Source: Pseudomonas japonica
GTDB taxonomy: Bacteria; Pseudomonadota; Gammaproteobacteria; Pseudomonadales; Pseudomonadaceae
Reading direction: 5' to 3'
Assembly (NCBI RefSeq): GCF_013522925.1
Contig: NZ_JAAMQU010000022.1
Coordinates: 1-50,034, forward strand
Length of the DNA: 50,034 nucleotides
Part shown: positions 33,718 through 42,557 of the stretch, piece after piece
Numbering within the stretch: position 1 is the stretch's first letter
Layout: each line of letters opens with the position of its first letter
Notes under the pieces: model-generated
Databases searched by the model: none
What the model was told of the DNA's origin: nothing
The model's input: the letters and a program-made list of their open reading frames with translations, nothing else
Position numbers and translations under genes: made by a program

Positions 33718-34239
33718 TCAATGCCGGAGCAACAGCTCGCCTTCGATAGGGACATAGCGCGAAGCGGCGCGTATCAGGGAACCTGCGGTAAGGCCCGGTG
33801 TTCCGTACACGCTGGTTTGCACGCCATAACGCTGGTGCACGCGTTGCAACAGCAGATCGAAATCGCCATCGCCGGACGCCAGGACCACTTCGTCCACCTC
33901 TGCGGCGGCTTCCAGCACGTCGATGGTGATGCCCACGTCCCAGTCGCCCTTGGCCGAGCCGTCACTGCGCTGGATATACGGCTTGAGCTTCACCTCGAAG
34001 CCGAGCTGGCGAAGGATGCGCTGGAACTGCTGCTGCTTGGGATCGCCGCGGTCGATGGCGTAGGCATACGCCACCGCAATGTCGCCGCGCCCGGCCACCT
34101 GGGACCAGAGCGCGGCGTAATTGAAGTGGCAACCGTGCACCTGGCGCACGGTGTAATAGAGGTTCTGAACGTCGGCGAACAGGGCAATCCGCCGACGCTC
34201 CGAGGGCTCGCTCGTGGGCTCAGACGTAGTCGTCGTCAT
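33718..34239 (-). CDS. NYN-domain (LabA/DUF88) nuclease-like protein
   Basis: A 173-residue protein of the PIN-like NYN group. Acidic residues expected for metal-dependent RNA cleavage are in ALFADVQNLYY (about residue 22), GDWDVGITIDVLEAA and LASGDGDFDLLLQRVHQ. Its first 20 bp overlap the end of the DUF2076 gene in another frame, so the two are translated together. NYN proteins act in RNA processing or decay. The substrate and any partnership with DUF2076 are unknown. Confidence 0.85.
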   Translation of the reverse strand: MTTTTSEPTSEPSERRRIALFADVQNLYYTVRQVHGCHFNYAALWSQVAGRGDIAVAYAYAIDRGDPKQQQFQRILRQLGFEVKLKPYIQRSDGSAKGDWDVGITIDVLEAAAEVDEVVLASGDGDFDLLLQRVHQRYGVQTSVYGTPGLTAGSLIRAASRYVPIEGELLLRH

Positions 34240-34963
34240 CCGAGAGGAACCCTCCGCTGTCGCCGCTGTAGTCGGCGTCCGAGAAGCCCCCGCGGTCGTT
34301 GTTCCAGTCGCTGTTGTCGCTCACCAGCTGCTGGCTGTTGTCCTCGCCCCAATTTCCGCCTTGATCGGCGGCGGGTGCCGGCTCCTCGCGAATGATCTCG
34401 ACGATTTCCTGCGGCGCATTGTTGTGATGGAACAGGCTGCTCAGCCCTTCCGCCAGCATCATGCCACCGGCCACGCCCGCAGCGGTTTGCAACGCACCAC
34501 GCATGAAGCCTCCACCCGCTGCCTGAGGCTGGGCATAGCCAGGCTGATAACCCGGCTGGCCACCGCCGTATTGAGGCGGTGGGGGCGGCGGTGCATAGCC
34601 GCGCGCCGGTTCCCGCCAACCGCCACCACTGGGCGCTTGCTGCACCGGGGCCGGCGCTTGATCGCGCGAGCCGCCACCAAACAGGCCGGAAAGGAACCCG
34701 CCGCTCTGAGCCGGCGCCTTGCTGGCTGCGGCCTTCGCTTGCTCCAGTTCGGCCTTGAGCTGCCGGTTCATCTCATCCAGGCGTTTTACCGCCGCTTCCT
34801 GAACCAGAATCGCCTGGGCCATGTAATAGGCGGCAGCGGGCTGGTTGGCCACGTGCTCGCGGATGCGCTGGTCCGCTTGTACGTCGCGCGGGCCGCCGTC
34901 TGCTTCCGCTTGCTTGAGGCGGGAAAAGAGTCCGTCGATCAGGCTTTGCTCTTCGCTGTTCAT
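34220..34963 (-). CDS. DUF2076 family protein
   Basis: A 247-residue protein in three parts: a helical N-terminus (MNSEEQSLIDGLFSRLKQAE) with a coiled coil at about residues 65-85; a long Gly/Pro/Gln/Tyr-rich, probably disordered middle (pppppqygggqpgyqpgyaq type); and a hydrophobic Gly/Ala-rich segment (MRGALQTAAGVAGGMMLAEG) followed by an acidic tail ending DDDDYV. Members are described as periplasmic ligand-binding sensor-like, but the function is unknown. It heads a minus-strand row with the NYN gene, divergent from the YciC-like gene. Confidence 0.82.
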   Translation of the reverse strand: MNSEEQSLIDGLFSRLKQAEADGGPRDVQADQRIREHVANQPAAAYYMAQAILVQEAAVKRLDEMNRQLKAELEQAKAAASKAPAQSGGFLSGLFGGGSRDQAPAPVQQAPSGGGWREPARGYAPPPPPPQYGGGQPGYQPGYAQPQAAGGGFMRGALQTAAGVAGGMMLAEGLSSLFHHNNAPQEIVEIIREEPAPAADQGGNWGEDNSQQLVSDNSDWNNDRGGFSDADYSGDSGGFLSDDDDYV

Positions 34964-35145
34964 GGCGACCTCTCAATTGCCGAATTTGACTGGCCCAAAG
35001 GGGCCTGATGAACCCATTATGGGGGCCACACCCTGGTATTCAACGGCTGGCCGGGATGAAACATTGTTAATCGCCTGCCAGGCGTTTGCCCTGCGGGGCC
35101 CATCCGGTACAGTGGTGGGCCTGCCTGGCCCAAGACATTGGCGTG

Positions 35146-35817
35146 ATGAACCCGCTCAGCATCCTCAAAGATTCTCTCTATTTCTTCCGCACTCACCTGT
35201 GGGCCATCGTGCGGCTGTGCTTGCCGCTGGTTGCCCTGCAGTCACTGGCCGAACAGCTGGTAGACCACAGCGTGGCGACCGACGCCCGTGGTGCGTTCGA
35301 CATCCTGGTAGGGCTGCTGTTCTACCCCATCTATACCGCGGCCCTGATCCTGTATCTCGATTCGCGCAGCAATGGCGAGCATCCACCTCTCAAACTGCTG
35401 CTTGGCATGGGCCTGCGGCTGTGGCCTCGCTTTGCACTACTGGCGGCCATTTGTTCCTTGGCCATCCTGCTGGGCATGGCCTTGTACCTTTTGCCAGGGC
35501 TATGGCTGATGGCCCGCCTGGCATTTGCCGAGTACCTGCTGGTGCTGCGGGGGCTGACTCCGCTGGCAGCAATCAAGCAAAGCTTCGAGCTTACCCGCGG
35601 GCCTTTCTGGCAAGTGCTGGCCTGCGTGCTGGCTGTGCTGGTGCCGCTGTGGCTGATCGACTTCGCCAGCGCTGCCGTGCTGCCCGATGACGACAACCTG
35701 GCCATTTCACTTGCGCTGGACTGCGTCAATGGCCTGGTGCAGCTGATCACGACCGTAGTGCTGTTCCGGCTGTTCATGTTGGTCACGGACCCAACCCTGC
35801 GCGAACCCCGCCGCTGA
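35146..35817 (+). CDS. YciC-like inner-membrane protein (UPF0259)
   Basis: A 223-residue membrane protein with about six helices. ATG 35146 (MNPLSILKDSLYFFRTHLWA) matches the family start; an in-frame extension upstream is ignored. The segment RLAFAEYLLVLRGLTPLAAI followed by KQSFELTRGPFWQV is the conserved YciC-type core. Function is unknown. It lies 60 bp before the nuclease-like gene on the same strand. Confidence 0.8.
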   Translation: MNPLSILKDSLYFFRTHLWAIVRLCLPLVALQSLAEQLVDHSVATDARGAFDILVGLLFYPIYTAALILYLDSRSNGEHPPLKLLLGMGLRLWPRFALLAAICSLAILLGMALYLLPGLWLMARLAFAEYLLVLRGLTPLAAIKQSFELTRGPFWQVLACVLAVLVPLWLIDFASAAVLPDDDNLAISLALDCVNGLVQLITTVVLFRLFMLVTDPTLREPRR

Positions 35818-35877
35818 CTTGGGCCGACGCGCGGCCTCGGTTATGCTCAGGAACTTCCTGCTGCCGTAGCCGAGCCG

Positions 35878-36963
35878 ATGATTCGACGACTGCGTAACGC
35901 TTCCCTGATCCTTCTGCTGATGGCCGCCGCCCTCGCTGCGCTGGCCTGGCACCTGTCGTGGCATCCCGCGCCCCACGCCGTCGTAACGCCAGTGTGCCGA
36001 GGCAGCCCGCCTACATTGGCGCCGGGCCAGCCGCTGAAAGTAATGACGTGGAACGTGCAGTTCCTGGCCGGCAAGCGGTACCTCTTCTGGTACGGCGCCC
36101 CTGAAGGCCAGAGCCATGACGACCGCCCGAGCGCCGAGGACATCGCTCATGACCTGGACGAAGTAGTACGGGTAATCCGCGACGAGCAGCCCGATGTGGT
36201 GCTATTGCAGGAACTGGACGATGGCGCCAAGGCCACCGGTTACCAGAACCAGCTCGCCTTGCTGCAGGAGCGCTTGGTAGACCTGTACCCCTGCAGCGTG
36301 GAAGCTTTTGACTGGAAGGCCGACTTCATACCCGATACCCGCATATTCGGCAGCGTGGGGCGCAAGCTCGCCACGCTCAGCCGTTATCGCATTGATCAGG
36401 CCGAGCGCTGGCAATTGCCTCGCCCTGTAAGCCGCTTCAGCTGGTTCCATCCTCAGCAGGTGATGCTGGGCGCCTATTTGCCCGTCACCGATGGCAGCGG
36501 CCACTTGGCTGTGCTCAATACTCGCCTGGAGCCCTACAAGCGCGGCAACGACGCCCAGGCCCGGCAACTGCAAGCGGTGGCCGACCGGGTAGACCATCTG
36601 GAAAGCCTGGGCACGCCTTGGCTACTGGGGGGCGACTTCAACCTCCTACCCTTGGGCCAATACCGACGGCTGGAGCCTGGTGAGCAGGCAGATTATTCCC
36701 CCGCCGACGATTTGCACCTGCTGTGGGATCGCTACCCGCTGATCCCCAGCAACGCGCAAGCCGGCGGCCCTGATCGAGCCGACTGGTTCACCCACTTTCC
36801 GCCCACGGCCAACGGCCCGGATCGCACCCTGGACTACCTGGTACACAGCCCCCGCGTGCGCCAGCTCGAAGCCCACGTACGGCAGGAAGATACCCTTGGG
36901 ATTTCCGATCATTTGCCATTGATGGGTCGGTTTTTGCTGCCGGGGAAAGTGCCGGGGGCGTAG
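35878..36963 (+). CDS. Endonuclease/exonuclease/phosphatase (EEP) family protein
   Basis: A 361-residue protein with one N-terminal helix (LILLLMAAALAALAWHLSWH), so it is probably membrane-anchored or secreted. The EEP core runs from LKVMTWNVQFL (Asn) through DVVLLQELDD (Glu), LNTRLEPYKRG, GGDFNLLPLG (Asp-x-Asn) to LGISDHLPLMGRF (Asp-His). All catalytic positions are present. Substrates of such proteins include DNA, lipid and inositol phosphates; none can be chosen here. Confidence 0.85.
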   Translation: MIRRLRNASLILLLMAAALAALAWHLSWHPAPHAVVTPVCRGSPPTLAPGQPLKVMTWNVQFLAGKRYLFWYGAPEGQSHDDRPSAEDIAHDLDEVVRVIRDEQPDVVLLQELDDGAKATGYQNQLALLQERLVDLYPCSVEAFDWKADFIPDTRIFGSVGRKLATLSRYRIDQAERWQLPRPVSRFSWFHPQQVMLGAYLPVTDGSGHLAVLNTRLEPYKRGNDAQARQLQAVADRVDHLESLGTPWLLGGDFNLLPLGQYRRLEPGEQADYSPADDLHLLWDRYPLIPSNAQAGGPDRADWFTHFPPTANGPDRTLDYLVHSPRVRQLEAHVRQEDTLGISDHLPLMGRFLLPGKVPGA

Positions 36964-37244
36964 GCTCCCGCTATGGCTTCATTTCTCGACCGGCGCCTTT
37001 TAAGAAGGCGATTCGTTTCGTCCTATATCGTTACGTATTAATTAGTTCAGCGTAACGGCCGCGCAAATAGCACTGGCTTACTTCAATATAAATTAGCACC
37101 ACAAGATTCAAGACTTACTGCAAGACCAGAACCTATTCAGCCACCGCTGAACCCACGTCGTCAGTACAGAGCAGTTACTGGACAAATTTTCCCGGTGAAA
37201 TCATGCAGCGCTGCATTGACATGATTCACTAATGGAATATTCTC
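36964..37244. other. AT-rich spacer with a perfect palindrome
   Basis: From about 37010 the base composition turns AT-rich and stays so through the next gene. GCCTTTTAAGAAGGC near 36991 is a weak hairpin that may end the EEP transcript. ATGCAGCGCTGCAT (37203-37216) is an exact 14-bp palindrome, overlapping TTGACA (37216-37221); TATTCT follows 16 bp later. This looks like an operator-promoter for the gene at 37245-37766. Confidence 0.5.
37203..37216 (+). promoter_or_regulatory. Palindromic operator overlapping a -35 element
   Basis: ATGCAGCGCTGCAT reads the same on both strands. TTGACA begins at its last base and TATTCT (37238-37243) would be the -10, which places transcription start near 37250 and favours translation from ATG 37266 or 37272. 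No regulator gene is adjacent. Confidence 0.5.
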
Positions 37245-37766
37245 GTGAGCCGAAATGAAGCGGCAATGAGTATGCGCTGGGAAGACCTGACGGTAGACGG
37301 AAAAAAAGTCTGTATGGCACATTTACAGCCAACTGCGCGGGCATACCAGCTGGCGGCCTGCAACGTGTGCGTCGAATTCACATTCGGGCTTCATTGCTTC
37401 AGTGACAAGAAGGGAAATGGGCCATTAATAGTTCATCCAAAAGTTCGGGAAAAACGATATTTCTGCTCTCCCAGGTACTCTCTTCCCAAACAGCTAATTG
37501 ACTACATTGATAGGCGCTTCATTGATTCGAAGGTAAGAGCTCACTTTGCGGGCCAGAACAACAGGCGATATTTTTGCCTTGACGCTCATGAATACGCAAT
37601 TTTCTTTGAAATCCGCAAGCCGCTGAACCGGGAAAACTTCCTTCGCCTGAATGTGGTTTCCGCTTACGAAGTTGAACCTTGGGGACGCTCCGGCCTGCCG
37701 AGCAAAGGTCCGTTATATAACGTTCGCTACGTGTTGGAAAAGCGCAACGAGGGTATCTCGGTTTGA
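37245..37766 (+). CDS. AT-rich orphan protein of unknown function
   Basis: A 173-residue ORF, or 166/164 residues from ATG 37266 or 37272. Its codon use is AT-rich and unlike both neighbours, so it was probably acquired. The protein is basic and rich in Tyr, Phe and Arg, with six Cys, including two in LAACNVCVEF. The C-terminal half has NNRRYFCLDAHEYAIFFEIR. No transmembrane helix or signal peptide is visible. I recognise no family. A terminator follows within 20 bp. It stands alone, which fits a small single-gene cargo (defence, toxin or phage-derived), but that is inference. Confidence 0.65.
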   Translation: MSRNEAAMSMRWEDLTVDGKKVCMAHLQPTARAYQLAACNVCVEFTFGLHCFSDKKGNGPLIVHPKVREKRYFCSPRYSLPKQLIDYIDRRFIDSKVRAHFAGQNNRRYFCLDAHEYAIFFEIRKPLNRENFLRLNVVSAYEVEPWGRSGLPSKGPLYNVRYVLEKRNEGISV

Positions 37767-37784
37767 AGGCTGATAAATAAATAG

Positions 37785-37822
37785 CAAAAAAGCCCTACGG
37801 CTCACACCGCAGGGCTTTTTGC
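37785..37822. terminator. Bidirectional rho-independent terminator
   Basis: AGCCCTACGG-ctcaca-CCGCAGGGCT forms a 10-bp stem with one mismatch. It is flanked by six A on the left and five T on the right, so it works in both directions. It ends the orphan gene on the plus strand and the candidate small RNA on the minus strand. Confidence 0.9.
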
Positions 37823-37932
37823 TGAATCAAATGTCGGCCTGGCCTTTAAACCCGCTCACAGGCTGGGAGGAACGTGTCTGAACTCGTTCCCGGCATCGCT
37901 ACCCCTCATCTGAGGTTCCGGTCTGTAGCGAC
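37786..37932 (-). ncRNA. Candidate structured small RNA, about 147 nt
   Basis: The minus strand has a good promoter (37939-37967), a predicted start at G 37932 and the terminator at 37786. Right after the start TCGCTAC (37931-37925) pairs exactly with GTAGCGA (37902-37896), enclosing a smaller CCTCA/TGAGG hairpin. A second hairpin, GGGAACG-N10-CGTTCCT, follows. No ORF with a ribosome binding site is present. Promoter, paired stems and terminator fit together, which argues against chance. I do not recognise the family. It lies downstream of hrpB and could be an already known Pseudomonas sRNA or a new one. Confidence 0.65.
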
Positions 37933-37938
37933 AAGGCC

Positions 37939-37967
37939 ATCGTACCCAAGCCTGGTTTTTGGGTCAA
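37939..37967 (-). promoter_or_regulatory. Sigma70 promoter of the candidate small RNA
   Basis: On the minus strand TTGACC (37967-37962) and TACGAT (37944-37939) are exactly 17 bp apart. The -35 matches 5 of 6 and the -10 matches 4 of 6 of the consensus. Transcription should start near 37932. Confidence 0.65.
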
Positions 37968-38051
37968 AGAATATCGTTAATAAGGTTCGTCAGGCTTGGC
38001 TTGGCCTACCGTAGCACACCCGTCTGAACGTTACAGACGCCCTCCTTGCTG

Positions 38052-40178
38052 CTACGTCCCCCTCGGTTTCGCCCGTGCGGTGGCCTCGGCCACTAGCGGG
38101 TCATCCGGCCAGTAGTGTTTGGGGTACCGGCCCTTCAAGTCCTTCTTCACTTCGCTGTAGGTGCTGCGCCAGAAGTTGGCCAGGTCCTGGGTGACCTGCA
38201 CTGGCCGCCGTGCCGGGGACAGCAAATGCAGTTTTACTTGCACCCGGTTGCCGGCGATGCGCGGGGTGTCGGCCAGGCCGAACAGCTCTTGCAGCCGCAC
38301 CGCCAGTACTGGCGGATGCTCACTGTAGTCGAGCCGGATGGACGAGCCCGACGGCACGTTCAGGTGGGTGGGTGCCAATTCGTTCAGGCGCTGGGGTAAT
38401 GGCCAGGGCAGCAGATTGTGCAGAATGCTGGAGAGGTCCAGTTGGCTGAAATGAGCCAGTCGGGTGACCTTGCCCAGGTAAGGCGTCAACCAGGTTTCCA
38501 AGCTTGCCAGCAAGCCTTCATCGCTGACGTCCGGCCATTCGGTCTGGCCGGTGGCAAGGTCCAGATCGCGCAGTAGCTGCACGCGCGCCTGCCACTGTCG
38601 CAGTTCAGGAGTGAAGGGCAGCAGAGCCAGCCCCTTGCGTCGTACCAGGTCGACTAGCGCCTGCCCGCGCGCGGCCTCGTCCAAGCCGGAAAGCGGCTCG
38701 CGGCGCAGCACCAGGTCACCGACCCGCCACTGGGCTTCGGCGCGCAGCGTACCTTCCTTGTCATCCCATTCCAGCACGTCCCGACGCTGTACCTGCTCGG
38801 CCAATACGGTATCGAACAGCAAAGGGTTCAGGTCTGCGGCAAGGTATATCCGCTCCTCGCGCTGGCCTTGGCGGCTACCCAGGTCCGCCACCACCAGCCA
38901 TTCATGTTTCATCAGCGCGTCTGGCTCACCGAATTGGGCCGCGCGGCCGTTGGCCAGGCGGTACTCAGCCCCGCCGGCGCGGCGTTGCTGGGCAACCCGG
39001 TCGGGGTACGCCAGGGCGAGCAACATGCCAAGCCAGCGGTCGGCCTGGGGATCTTCGACAGGGCGTGCTGCATTGGGTTGACCGCGCAGCAGGCCCTGGT
39101 ACTGCCTGGCCAGTTGCTTGATGCGCTGGGAGGCACGGGCCCCGCTGTGCAGCATGGCCAAACGGCTGTGCAAGTCGGCGCCACGGTCACGCACGATGTC
39201 GCGCTCACCCAGCAAGGCGGCGAGGTCGCAACCCATGGCCTCCAGCCCAAGGGCTTTGGCTCGCAGTAGCAGGTGGGCGATTCGCGGATGCGCCGGCAGG
39301 CCAGCCATCGCCTGACCGTGCGCCGTCAGCCGGCCGTCCGCAGCAAGGGCGCCGAGGCGGGCAAGCAGATCATCGGCCTGGGACATCGCAGCGGGCGGCG
39401 GCATATCGAGCCAACGCAGCTGATCCGGCGTTGAGCCCCAGCGGTGTAGCTGCAGCGCCAGCGGCGCCAGGTCGGCCTGAAGTATCTCGGCGCTGTCATA
39501 AGCCGCGAGTTGCTCATGCTGGGTTTCGGACCACAGCCGGTAACACACGCCCGGCTCCAGCCGCCCTGCCCGGCCGGCGCGCTGGGTAGCGCTGGCACGG
39601 GAAACACGCTGGGTATCGAGACGTGTCATGCCCGTGCCGGGGTCGAAGCGCGGCACCCGAGCCAGCCCGCTGTCCACTACTACACGCACACCCTCGATGG
39701 TGAGGCTGGTTTCAGCGATATTAGTGGCGAGCACCACCTTGCGCTCACCGGCGGGCGCAGGTTCGATGGCGGCACGCTGGGCCGCCAGATCGAGCTCACC
39801 ATGCAATGGGCACAGCCGAACGCCGGGGTAGCTACCCAGGGCGCTTTCCAGGCGCTGCGCCACCCGGCGGATCTCGGCCTGCCCCGGCAGGAACACCAGC
39901 ACGCTGCCGGCCTGCTCGTCCAACGCCTGGAGCACCACGCTTTCTACCCTGGCATCCAGGTATTCCCCTTGCTGCGGTGCGCGGCCCCATCGCACCTCCA
40001 CCGGGTACGCACGGCCTTGGCTGCTGATAACCGGAGCGTCGTCCAGCAGCGTTGAAAGCCGTTCGCCTTCCAAAGTGGCAGACATGAGCAGCACCTTCAG
40101 TGGCGGCTCATCGCGCAACAGATCCCGCCCGTTAAGCACCAGCGCCAAGGCCAGGTCCGCATCGAGGCTGCGTTCGTC
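38052..40178 (-). pseudogene. hrpB: hrpB, 5'-truncated ATP-dependent helicase
   Basis: The open frame encodes the C-terminal 700-odd residues of HrpB. It starts with ERSLDADLALALVLNGRDLL and includes motif III (LMSATLEGERL), FLPGQAEIRRVAQRL, LCPLHGEL, motif V (VVLATNIAETSLTIEG), motif VI (QRAGRAGRLEPG) and the HrpB-specific C-terminal domain. Complete HrpB has about 840 residues. The missing part holds motif I and the D-E-F-H of motif II. Upstream of ERS the frame runs into foreign sequence and then a TGA at 40205-40203; there is no credible start. The break is the island border. The helicase should be inactive unless excision restores it. Confidence 0.92.
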
Positions 40179-40191
40179 GAGATTGCCACTT

Positions 40192-40235
40192 GCACGGGCT
40201 TGTCAAATCTGCCAAAAATCCTCCAGCACGGGCCT
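40192..40235. repeat. Short repeats at the island's left end
   Basis: TGCACGGGCTTG (40191-40202) and AGCACGGGCCTAG (40225-40237) share GCACGGGC at a spacing of 34 bp, between the border and the first recombinase gene. Repeated short motifs next to a border can be recombinase arm sites. With two copies this is weak evidence. Confidence 0.3.
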
Positions 40236-40259
40236 AGCCGCGCATCCCCTAGGGAGCAA

Positions 40260-42557
40260 ATGTCCTTGACAATCATCAAAAACACGTCTTCTCTGAAATA
40301 CTATCCGTTCAGGAGGCTGCCGCCGGCCGTACGCTTGTTGATGGAGCAATGCAGCGCCGTGATCACGACTGGCGGGTTCCGGTGCTTGATGAAGCTCTTT
40401 GAGGCGTATTGTCACGTGACGAGCACGGCGGTGAGCTACCTGGGCATATCAGACAAAAGCTTCGGCAGTGTGTGTGTCGGGTTCATCGGTTCTTTTAGCG
40501 GCCAGTGCCTCATCGATCAATCTCAACAAACCCGCCGGCGCTACGCGGTGAACTTCATCAAGCTCCTGCACGAGATGCAGAAGCACTTGCCTCTCTGTCC
40601 CACCTATGAACAAAGCCCGCAATTCCTCGAGAAGTGCGCTTCTGTATGGGAACAGCAGAAGCAAGGGCTAGACCTACATGCTGTGAGGTACTGGAACGGC
40701 TGGACTATTACCGACCCTAAAGGAGGGAATATCATTCTCGCCTTGCCGCAAATATGGCATTCGCATGGCAGTGAATTCGCCGAGCAGTTCTATAAGTACT
40801 ATAACCAGTTACATGAAAAGAAAATTAGAAATGACAACGTGGAAATCAACCACTTCCTCGACTATCTAGCCGAAAACTCAGCTGAGTATCCAGTAGAGAC
40901 ATTCGGCTGCCCAATCCGCATCAACAACCTTTTTAACAGCTATCTTTGGGAGAGTTGGCATCGGTCTACTCGTGCCCGGACGGAGCATGAATCGAAATCT
41001 AAAGTCTATTCTAGGTTCATAAACTCCATTACCGAAAGCTTTTTAGATACCGGAGTTTGGGCAAAGCCGTTCAGGGGAGCGCTCAGCAAAGTCCCTATGA
41101 CAGCAAAATGTGGCTCTCGCACAAAGGTCGTCAAAAACGAAGACGGACGGGAGGTGAAGAATAATCTAATTACTCAAATCCCTCTCACACTGACGGACTC
41201 AGAAGCGATCACTATCCTGTTCAAGAAAATAAAGCTTGATAATGCACTCGTTTTTAAGTGGGCAAGAAGTCGCTGCATGAAGCTACGTAAAGCACAGCTG
41301 CGTCGAATTCGACTGTCGAAGATCGGCACCGTTATCTCGGAAAACCGTCCAAGCGCCCAATCGATCGCTGATATCGGTGCGGAACACATCTGCGCATCGT
41401 TCGAGGCCCATGGCTTGCCGTTCTTCCGGAACGACTATCAGAAACGCTTTGGAACCATTCAAAAATCCGAGATATCCAACGAACTTGGTCTACCAAACAA
41501 ATATGACCTCATTGCGTTACTGCTTATGCTCATCCGTTCGCATCCAGTCATGACTGAAAGCTTTTTCAAAGACTTTGAGCTATACGATAAGAATGGAAAT
41601 CTTTCCGGCCTTCTGAAAACCAATAGCGGTTACCAGCTTATTGGATACAAAGATCGCAAAGGAGGCAAACTCAGCGAGCAGAAGATCGATTTATCTGCGC
41701 GTGATGCCGCTGTAGTCAGGATGTTGATCGAACTGACGGAGCCGCTCCGTAAAGAACTCAGGGAAGCAGGTTTCGACGCTTGGCGGTATCTTCTCATTCA
41801 CTGCAGTCGTAGTATCAATAAACCTAATCGGCCTAATACGAAACGATGGGGCGCAAACACTGCTAAGGAAACGATGGAAGAGATAGTTGCTGAGTTCTCC
41901 AGACACAGTGCTCTTGGGGATGTTGAACTGCGACATCTTGTCAATCGGGTCTCGATCGCCAGCTATCGTCCATCGGTAGCTGTCGAGGATTACTTGAGAC
42001 ATAACAGCGTAAGAAAGCTTGCCCGAGACCTGGGCCATGAAACCTTTCGACCCAATTTACTCAGCTCGTATCTGCCGCAAGTGATCCTCGATTTCTTCCA
42101 AACGCGCTGGATCAGAATATTTCAGAAGGGCGTTATCCTTGAGGCGATGAAGAATAGCCCCTATCTGTTAGAAGCTAGCGGCTTTGAAAACATGGACGAG
42201 CTCCACGAATTTTTGTCGAATCACGCTTTAAAAGAGCTTCCTCAACGACTGAAACTTCCGAGGAACCAGGGAAAAAACCTTACAAAGCATAATAGCAATA
42301 AATCCGAGGAGCGAGTCCTGATATCCATAAGCACTCCGTTGATGACCAGCCTCGTTTCACTGCGCGACGCGGTAAGCTCTGCTTCCAAGCCAGATCAAGT
42401 ACACGCGAAAGCTAAATACTGGGCAGCCTTTACCATGCTGGTTTCGACCCACATTCGCGAAGGGTTCGATGAAGTCTTGCTGGAAAGCCTTACTGTAGCT
42501 GAGTCGCGAACCGATCCAGAATCCATGCTGAAGTTCATATATGAATCTGCCGCCTAA
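40260..42557 (+). CDS. Large tyrosine recombinase, first gene of the module
   Basis: A 765-residue protein. ATG 40260 is used because GGGAG lies four bases upstream; the TTG start at 40200 has no such site. Catalytic-box residues can be placed by spacing: R426 (LMLIRSHPVM), K464 (IGYKDRKGG), R558-H559 (VELRHLV), H593 (DLGHETF) and Y604 (SSYLP). The first His of the usual H-x-x-R box is Val (V555). The roughly 400-residue N-terminal part is unlike that of simple integrases and shows no recognised domain. The last 17 bp overlap the next gene. The sequence is AT-richer than the host. It likely cuts or holds one of the element's ends. Confidence 0.82.
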   Translation: MSLTIIKNTSSLKYYPFRRLPPAVRLLMEQCSAVITTGGFRCLMKLFEAYCHVTSTAVSYLGISDKSFGSVCVGFIGSFSGQCLIDQSQQTRRRYAVNFIKLLHEMQKHLPLCPTYEQSPQFLEKCASVWEQQKQGLDLHAVRYWNGWTITDPKGGNIILALPQIWHSHGSEFAEQFYKYYNQLHEKKIRNDNVEINHFLDYLAENSAEYPVETFGCPIRINNLFNSYLWESWHRSTRARTEHESKSKVYSRFINSITESFLDTGVWAKPFRGALSKVPMTAKCGSRTKVVKNEDGREVKNNLITQIPLTLTDSEAITILFKKIKLDNALVFKWARSRCMKLRKAQLRRIRLSKIGTVISENRPSAQSIADIGAEHICASFEAHGLPFFRNDYQKRFGTIQKSEISNELGLPNKYDLIALLLMLIRSHPVMTESFFKDFELYDKNGNLSGLLKTNSGYQLIGYKDRKGGKLSEQKIDLSARDAAVVRMLIELTEPLRKELREAGFDAWRYLLIHCSRSINKPNRPNTKRWGANTAKETMEEIVAEFSRHSALGDVELRHLVNRVSIASYRPSVAVEDYLRHNSVRKLARDLGHETFRPNLLSSYLPQVILDFFQTRWIRIFQKGVILEAMKNSPYLLEASGFENMDELHEFLSNHALKELPQRLKLPRNQGKNLTKHNSNKSEERVLISISTPLMTSLVSLRDAVSSASKPDQVHAKAKYWAAFTMLVSTHIREGFDEVLLESLTVAESRTDPESMLKFIYESAA

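Noticed and set aside
38115..39269. Plus-strand ORFs inside hrpB
   Set aside because: Antisense frames of a GC-rich gene without ribosome binding sites.
40200..40259. Upstream TTG start for the first recombinase
   Set aside because: No ribosome binding site; ATG 40260 has GGGAG at the right distance.
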